This document shows positions 58,801-64,000 of a DNA stretch of 64,000 nt, piece by piece. The translations under genes were made by a program, and so were the position numbers. Positions within the stretch are counted from its first letter, which is position 1. The number at the start of each line of letters is the position of its first letter. Source of the stretch: Isoetes taiwanensis (Eukaryota > Streptophyta > Lycopodiopsida > Isoetales > Isoetaceae); the NCBI GenBank assembly GCA_021234155.1, contig JAJEKV010000030.1, positions 14,146,079-14,210,078 on the forward strand, written 5' to 3'. The notes beneath the pieces are model-generated. The model worked only from the letters and a program-made list of their open reading frames with translations. It was not told where the DNA came from and made no database searches.

Positions 58801-61074
58801 TCCTTAGCGGATGTTGGGACATTTTTCCCCGTGGCTGGCTTGTTCATCTTGCTAGCTGTCATCATCGATGGGTCATAATTCTGCCACTTCAAAATATATT
58901 CCATAAACTGCACCTGTTGTGTGTCCTCGATGCTGCATATGATAGCATCTTGGACGTTGTTCTTGGTGCCTTCCCACATTGCCACTACTATACCAATTTG
59001 CTCAATGTCCCTCGCCTTTTTTTTCAAATGCGGGGAACATGCACAGGTCCTTTCTCCGGTCGCCACGAATGTGTGGGATTGCCTTGCAATCTCTATACAC
59101 CATTTCCTTTCATTAGACGGAGTTATAATATGGATGGGTTCGACATCTGGACCACGAAACAACGCGAGGGCTGTAAACAAAAGCATCAGGTGAGTGCATG
59201 ATAGACTATATAATGCTTAACACAGAAAAGTATAAACTACTTGGAAGGATCACGGCCGCGATCCTTCCGACAACAGATGAATGCATGTTCCAAGCAACCT
59301 GAAGCTTACTTTGCTCAACTGCCGCGATTTCAAAAAGGACCAACAAAGGTACTACAAAACCTATCCGGCATAACCAACATAAACTAAACACTACTGAGAC
59401 CATCGCGCCGCTGGCGATGTTGTCTAGCGCAGCAAGCGGGCAAAACAAGAAAACCTCGCCAAGAAGACCGCTGTCATGATCCCCGCCGAGCATCTAAACT
59501 ACAAAAACATAGAACAATCGTTAAGAAAGATCGCGACCGCGATCTTGCTGAAAAAAATGCTAAAATTACCTTCTCGGCCCGATGTCCTTAGGTGCCATGG
59601 ATGGGCGTGCACGATTTACTTAAAATCGTTTCTTTGGGGGAGGTTGCTAAAGGCTCAATGCTCGGTGAATGCTAATATGATCGCAAAAGATCGCTGGCGC
59701 TTAGAAAATTTTTGTAATGCTTCTACGGAATTAAATATATAAAGAATCGCTGGCGATCCGAAATTAAATGCCCGCCAGCCATTATGGCGACATAATTACC
59801 GTGCCATAATGGTGCCTCGACATCGCGTGCCGCCATAATTGACGCCCCATGCCGTTAGTATTAATTACCCGCCGTTGTATTAATTACGAACCATAAATGC
59901 TTCCTGCGTAAACTACCCTAAAGTTAGAGCACGAATCCGCATTTCAAAGGTCTTTATCGACTTGGACGTCCGCGTTCAAATTCCATGCGTATCTTGTCAG
60001 TCAGGCAATTAATTGAACCTGACATGTTAAGCAGCCATAAATGCCCGGAATAGACATTACAATGACAGGCAAATTTGAATTCTGTAACAAACATTTGAAT
60101 TTGAACCGAGAAAAGCCAATTTAAATTTGTGTGTTTTGCAAGATCTTGGAGACGCTAGAGCTGCGCCTAAGCAATGCAATGTTCTAAGAAGGCTCGAGAA
60201 TCCAAAGATCAATAGAAGGTATTACAAAGGCGCCATAATCCTAGCACAAATACCACTCTATTAACTTCGATTTCTTCCACTACCTCGAATTTTGTCATTT
60301 GTGCACTATCCTGATGCAAGGTAAAATGGCTATCCTGATGCGTTTAATGTTGCAACAATGGTCACTGATAATTACTATTTGTTAAGAATATGCTGATAGT
60401 TGATGATCAATACTACATAATTTATCCTTAAAGAAGGTTTCCTTTCAGAGTTGTCGGCATTGAATTGTTTATACTGAAAGAACCCTATTTAATATATGCA
60501 TTGATAAAATACCTGTTGATATTTCTGCAAACCACTAAGCTAAGTTAGTAAATATAAACATTTTGGGTTCCCTGTGCACTCTGCTGTGTCTATTATACAA
60601 TGCTCACATGCTTGAAATATATGCTTTCTTTCTCCCTTTCTATGATACAATGCATTTTTTGGTCGCACTGCAGCTTCTTATGACTTGTTGGCTTCGAAGA
60701 GACGCTAACGCTACCATTTGAAGCCTTGTGAGGTAAGAGTAATGCTTCAGTGTCGGAGTCAATGCTTCAACTCTTATGCTCACCGAGATCGCAGCCGCGA
60801 TCCCCCCGAGAAGAGCAAAACTAATAATAGCATGTGCTTTCGAGTCGGAGTCAAAGTCATATCGGAGTCCTTAATAAAGTAGCAAGTATAGATGGTTGCA
60901 GAAAGCGCGACCGCGATCTTGTCAATGCTCGGCAAGATCACAGTGGCGATTGTCCTGAACATATTTTTAGTTCAAAAATGTCCTTGTGTACTTGATTCTT
61001 CAAAACAGAGCTCTGTTAGCTCACAAAGATCGCCATCGCGATGTTGACGATCAGTTTTTTGTAGGATGGCGGAT
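55858..61074. repeat. Tandem duplication, unit B (truncated by an LTR element)
   Basis: Second direct copy of unit A. It follows unit A to GTAGGATGGCGGATGT at about 61073 and is then replaced by a probable LTR. Relative to A it lacks 551 bp (A 50678-51228, with a GGCA microhomology at the junction), but it keeps about 210 bp (about 59056-59268) that A has lost. Confidence 0.93.
56152..59186 (-). pseudogene. ParB-like / methyltransferase-like gene, copy B (broken)
   Basis: Same gene as at 50298-53729. Here the 5' part is longer. An acceptor (TTTGTTTACAG|CC, exon from 59170) precedes ALFRGPDVEPIHIITPSNER and SHTFVATGERTCACS. The N-terminal exon is open to 58407. The ParB exon has an extra base near 58155, and the following exon is also altered (about 57780-57900). 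The middle has a 2-nt loss near 57333. A 551-bp deletion near 56530 removes the motif-I part of the methyltransferase-like region. IDIRGINKVWDCKK is kept. Copies A and B carry different breaks, so both descend from a once-intact gene. Confidence 0.7.
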
Positions 61075-62647
61075 GTTGTGACGTTCCAGGCATTTATACG
61101 GTATACGTATACACGCCAGGACACGTCACTAGGACATAAGGGGGTAATTGTCTAAGTGGGAGTCAACCACAATGGTTTTATTTAGCTATGTTAATAAATC
61201 CATTGTGGATAATTATAAAGTATTTGGCCTAATTACCCTAATTAAGCTAAATTAGTTAATTAGCACCAACAAGGGGGCGCCACCTGGCCCAAATCGATTG
61301 GCCAGGGGGGACCTTCCATTTTTGGGCCTAGGAAAAGGGGTCTTGCCCCATTTGGACTCCCAAATTCGAATTGGGAGCTAAGGAGGAGCAGCAGTTATCA
61401 ACCAAGCTTGAGTTATCATCAACCACCCGCCAGCCTAGTGTGATGGACCCATACCGAGACCATGGCTCCAGCCAGGACACGGGTTAGTGTGTAGATAGCT
61501 TGGTTTTCCTAGTTAGTCATAGGATTAACCCTTGTTTGAGTAGGTGAATGGTTAATCTCTATTTTATGTTCTATTCAAGTTATAGATGGATGGATGGATG
61601 TATCGCCTAGTTCTTTCCGCTCCTATGGTGTTGTATGGGCTAAAGGGGTGGGTAGAGACCTAAAGGCCATCTAGCAAGAGAGATGCTCCTAGATAGAACC
61701 CCTAAAACCCCAGTACTTGCGGCTGTGCACAAGAGCCTACCCGGCCGCGTGGATGCTATGATGTGGTTCAAAGACCAAACAACGGGTATGAAGGTGAATC
61801 GGGGGTGGGTCCCCGCCTAGCGCCGCCACTACGGGACTCCTACAAAGGTGCTAGACTTATAGCCACCACCGTGTGTGGGCTGGGTATGGGTCCGACACTC
61901 CCCTCGGGCCGGAGGGTGGGAGCCTGTATGGTCCCCGGGGCTCGAATCTGGTTGGTGAGCTGACCTTTAGATTTAGGGGAGTAAGTCCGGCACGGATGGG
62001 GGTCACCGAGGGGGCACGTGATCCTCTAGCACACCTGTGGATCCGCCATACCCGGGAGGGGACGCCTCCCCGACCTGCCTCATCGGACCGGGGAGATGTA
62101 ACCCCAGTAGTCCCGGGCGGGTGATTCCTTGGGATTGCGCCTCCTGAGGGCTACAAGCACGCCATAGCATGATTCACCTACCCGCAGTGTGCACAGAGGG
62201 GCGGATGGAGTGGACTACCCTAGCCATTGTCTTATGCCAGCCAATGCCATGTCATACCTCTCTGTCTGGCTGTTATCTTGAGGCCCCGACCATCACCACC
62301 CACATGGAGTCTGAGCCCGGGGTAGAGCCCTTAGTTATGGTGTATTTCCTTTGTTATGTTGGTATTATGTTGCTAGTTACAGTGATGATGATGGGCCACC
62401 CTTCGTGGTGGTATATTATTATTTAGTATTGTTGCTAGGTGCTAACATGTATGTACGCTTCCGCTATATAGGATTCCCATAGAAGGCGGGGACTAATGAC
62501 ACCTCCGCCCCTTCACCCCATTACTTGGCCATCACAAGTGGTCCGAGTCAGACGGAGGGCCTTTCCGTGGTGATGGATTCGCCATGGGAGGGGAATTTCC
62601 CGTATTTATACGATGGGAGCATCGTATGGATTCGGGAGCCGTCCTGA
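61075..62647 (+). mobile_element. Probable 5' LTR of a Ty3/gypsy-like retrotransposon
   Basis: At 61075 the tandem unit stops and TGTGACGTTCCAGGC begins, a common start of plant LTRs. About 1.57 kb later a tRNA-Met-type primer-binding site follows. The stretch differs from its surroundings, being GC-richer with CCCCGGGG and CCCGGGAGGGG runs, and it codes for nothing recognisable. The LTR end before the PBS does not show a clean CA, so the boundary is approximate. The other LTR would lie beyond the window. Confidence 0.6.
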
Positions 62648-62665
62648 TGGTATCGAGCAATGGTT
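62648..62665 (+). other. Decayed primer-binding site (tRNA-Met type)
   Basis: TGGTATCGAGCAATGGTT resembles the plant PBS TGGTATCAGAGCCATGGTT with a short deletion and one change. The position just after the LTR-like stretch supports the call. Confidence 0.6.
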
Positions 62666-63145
62666 CCGGTGAACCAAAAATCGCTGCCTCGCCCATACTT
62701 TAACTTCGTTAGTTGAGGGTGGAAAAAAAAAAAAAAACTTGTTTAGGGAAGTTCCAACTCTGCCACCCAAGTGTTAGTTGGTTTAGTATGGGAGGAATGA
62801 CCTGGTTGTAGAGATAGTGTTTCCTAGTGAAGGGGTTAAAGCTAGAAATTAGAGTTAGAAACTTGAGTTTTGTTTCCGCCGTAACTCTCTCCCTCGTGAG
62901 CTTCCTGAATCCACCAGATTATTGCTCCAATGGGTCAAGCGCATTTCGAAATACCCTAAAGGGGTCGTCGTCAGGTCGCAGGGGGACCAGCAGAAGGCCA
63001 AACCCAACGGCGGCGCCGACAGGGTTTGATCGCCCTCGAGAATCCAAAATAAACGCCAGATAACCGGGTCAACGCCCAGATAAAAAACGCGTATTTCCGC
63101 CGTATAAAAAAAATTTGTATTTCTTTTATATACCTAATTTTTTTT
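62666..63145. other. Presumed retroelement leader, no gag seen
   Basis: A run of 15 A lies at about 62724-62738. One plus-strand ORF (62827-63063) has no gag-like features. No other coding signal. Confidence 0.4.
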
Positions 63146-63222
63146 GGCACCTCAACCCAGATTTGAACCCATGACACCTCAATTCCAAGCCTAGGTGCTT
63201 ACCACCAAACCAAGCTCTCTTG
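63146..63222 (-). mobile_element. tRNA-like SINE head
   Basis: Read on the minus strand, A-box-like GGTTTGGTGGTAAGCACC (about 63197-63214) is followed at Pol III spacing by B-box-like GGGTTCAAATCT (63159-63170). The stems do not fold as a working tRNA. The form is common at the 5' end of plant SINEs. Confidence 0.5.
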
Positions 63223-63300
63223 AATATGATATATACATTTCACACATTTCTTATACACATGATACTCTATTTTCTTTGCATAGCAACTTTTATATAAAAG

Positions 63301-63372
63301 TTTACCATGCAAGACTTGAACCCTTGACCTCCTAGCACCCAACCAAATGCTTTACCAACAGGGTAAGCCTCA
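63301..63372 (-). mobile_element. Second tRNA-like SINE head
   Basis: On the minus strand TTGGTAAAGCATTTGG (about 63343-63358) and AGGGTTCAAGTCTTG (about 63310-63324) form A- and B-box-like elements. It lies about 80 bp from the previous head in the same orientation and resembles the plus-strand piece at 40676. Confidence 0.5.
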
Positions 63373-64000
63373 TTTTATTGGTTTAATAGTCTCATATTAT
63401 ACTTCACCAATAGTATCTCTGTTTCGCTAGGAAGACTACTGTCTACCATCACTCTTCTCTAAACCAACGATGTGGTGGCAACAACTCCCCGGGCTTGTGC
63501 AACCCTGGTGAGCTAGAAATCACTTAGGAGTTATTATCATCATTGCGGAATGTCTCCAAGAACCATATCGACATAATGCTCACGCAGAGGAAGCATGAAA
63601 GAAAATTCCTGCGAAAAAAAAAAAAAGAGAAGCTCCCAAGTTGGATTTTAATCCACTATTTACCTTGGATATTCTTTAGGTGACGATGATAATGTCCAGT
63701 TATCGACATTCCTCGGCCTATAGCTTTAGATAATTATTTTTTTTTCCCTTTGGTAGATGCCTTGATAACACAAAAGTTCTTCAGGCCTTGCCATGATTCA
63801 ATCTATACTACATTCATATGCTTTATAGTAGACCTTATTCGACATTATATATTAAAGGTTAAGTAATATCTTATAGACATAATTATAATTAACGTTGTCT
63901 CTCTCTAGTGTCTAAACCTTGACCCGACTCATTTTCCCAGGGAAAGGGTCTTTCTTCAAACCAACTAGGGACTCGCCATGCAAAGACCCTCTAGCCCATG
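63373..64000. other. End of window, no gene seen
   Basis: AT-rich DNA with short poly-A and poly-T runs (about 63607-63620 and 63728-63736). No coding or RNA feature is supported. Confidence 0.4.

Larger units (their letters stand above)
50021..61042. repeat. Dispersed palindrome family, consensus ATCGCGNNCGCGAT
   Basis: Copies (some with one or two changes) lie at 50021, 50170, 52265, 53877, 53941, 54005, 54235, 55296, 55412, 55445, 55536, 55894, 56043, 57592, 59249, 59530, 60788, 60904, 60937 and 61029, each 14 bp. Degenerate forms lie at about 59402 and 59746. Several extend outward: at 53941 and 54005 the flanks approach GCTCAGCAAG on the left and CTTGCTGAGC on the right, and at 59249 the palindrome spans GGAAGGATC to GATCCTTCC. 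All lie in introns or flanks, none in recognised exons, and I saw none outside this block. Confidence 0.93.

Noticed and set aside
50021-61042. Palindromes as leftover cloning (NotI) linkers
   Set aside because: Many copies lack GCGGCCGC, flanks are long and varied, and the sites sit at matching places in two diverged genomic copies.
49982-61074. CRISPR-like array, suggested by regularly recurring palindromes
   Set aside because: Spacing is irregular, the units are dispersed in introns and flanks of a eukaryotic gene, and no spacer structure or cas gene exists.

Overview
The window is nuclear DNA of a land plant. It is AT-rich, sparse in genes, rich in decayed retrotransposons, and has GT-AG introns. 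It carries plant-specific families: an ATG8-interacting protein of the ATI1/ATI2 type, a DUF630 N-terminus, and a CACTA-type transposase-associated domain. The mix suggests a large TE-rich genome such as a fern or another non-angiosperm, but the lineage is inferred, not proven. Coordinates are 1-based. Splice sites were placed by eye from GT/AG signals and reading-frame continuity.

Layout. 0.1-3.7 kb: an old minus-strand LINE split by a second, plus-strand LINE with a 5-bp target-site duplication. 6.3-6.7 kb: a DUF630-type gene fragment (minus). 8.7-13.1 kb: a multi-exon plus-strand gene for a long coiled-coil protein. 15.8-17.0 kb: a tRNA-Ser(AGA) gene or pseudogene and an L1-type LINE fragment. 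17-29.8 kb: mostly non-coding, with LTR-element remnants, SINE-like repeats, a long (TG)n tract and several local duplications. 29.9-31.65 kb: a two-exon gene for a small LEA-like hydrophilic protein, with ABRE/G-box sites upstream. 33.17-34.38 kb: a three-exon minus-strand ATG8-interacting (ATI1/2-like) gene. 34.4-42.5 kb: no confident gene, with SINE-like pieces and a (GGCTAT)n tract. 42.6-48.4 kb: a nearly complete minus-strand L1-type LINE with a perfect 16-bp target-site duplication, next to an older LINE ORF1 remnant.

49.98-61.07 kb is the most unusual part: a tandem duplication with a unit of about 5.9 kb. Each copy holds a minus-strand multi-exon gene, now broken. Its product would join a ParB-like N-terminal domain, a helical middle region and what looks like a degenerate beta-class DNA methyltransferase fold. 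A plus-strand CACTA-type (DUF8039-like) exon lies between the two copies. The non-coding parts are studded with about 20 copies of a short palindrome, consensus ATCGCGNNCGCGAT. None lies in a recognised exon, and I saw none elsewhere in the window. 61.08-62.65 kb is a probable LTR followed by a tRNA-Met-type primer-binding site. It interrupts the second copy of the duplication.

How the parts relate: the three host genes best supported as intact (coiled-coil protein, LEA-like protein, ATI-like protein) look independent. The 50-61 kb block reads as a mobile or formerly mobile locus that carries or captured a ParB/methyltransferase-type gene together with a repeated palindromic site.
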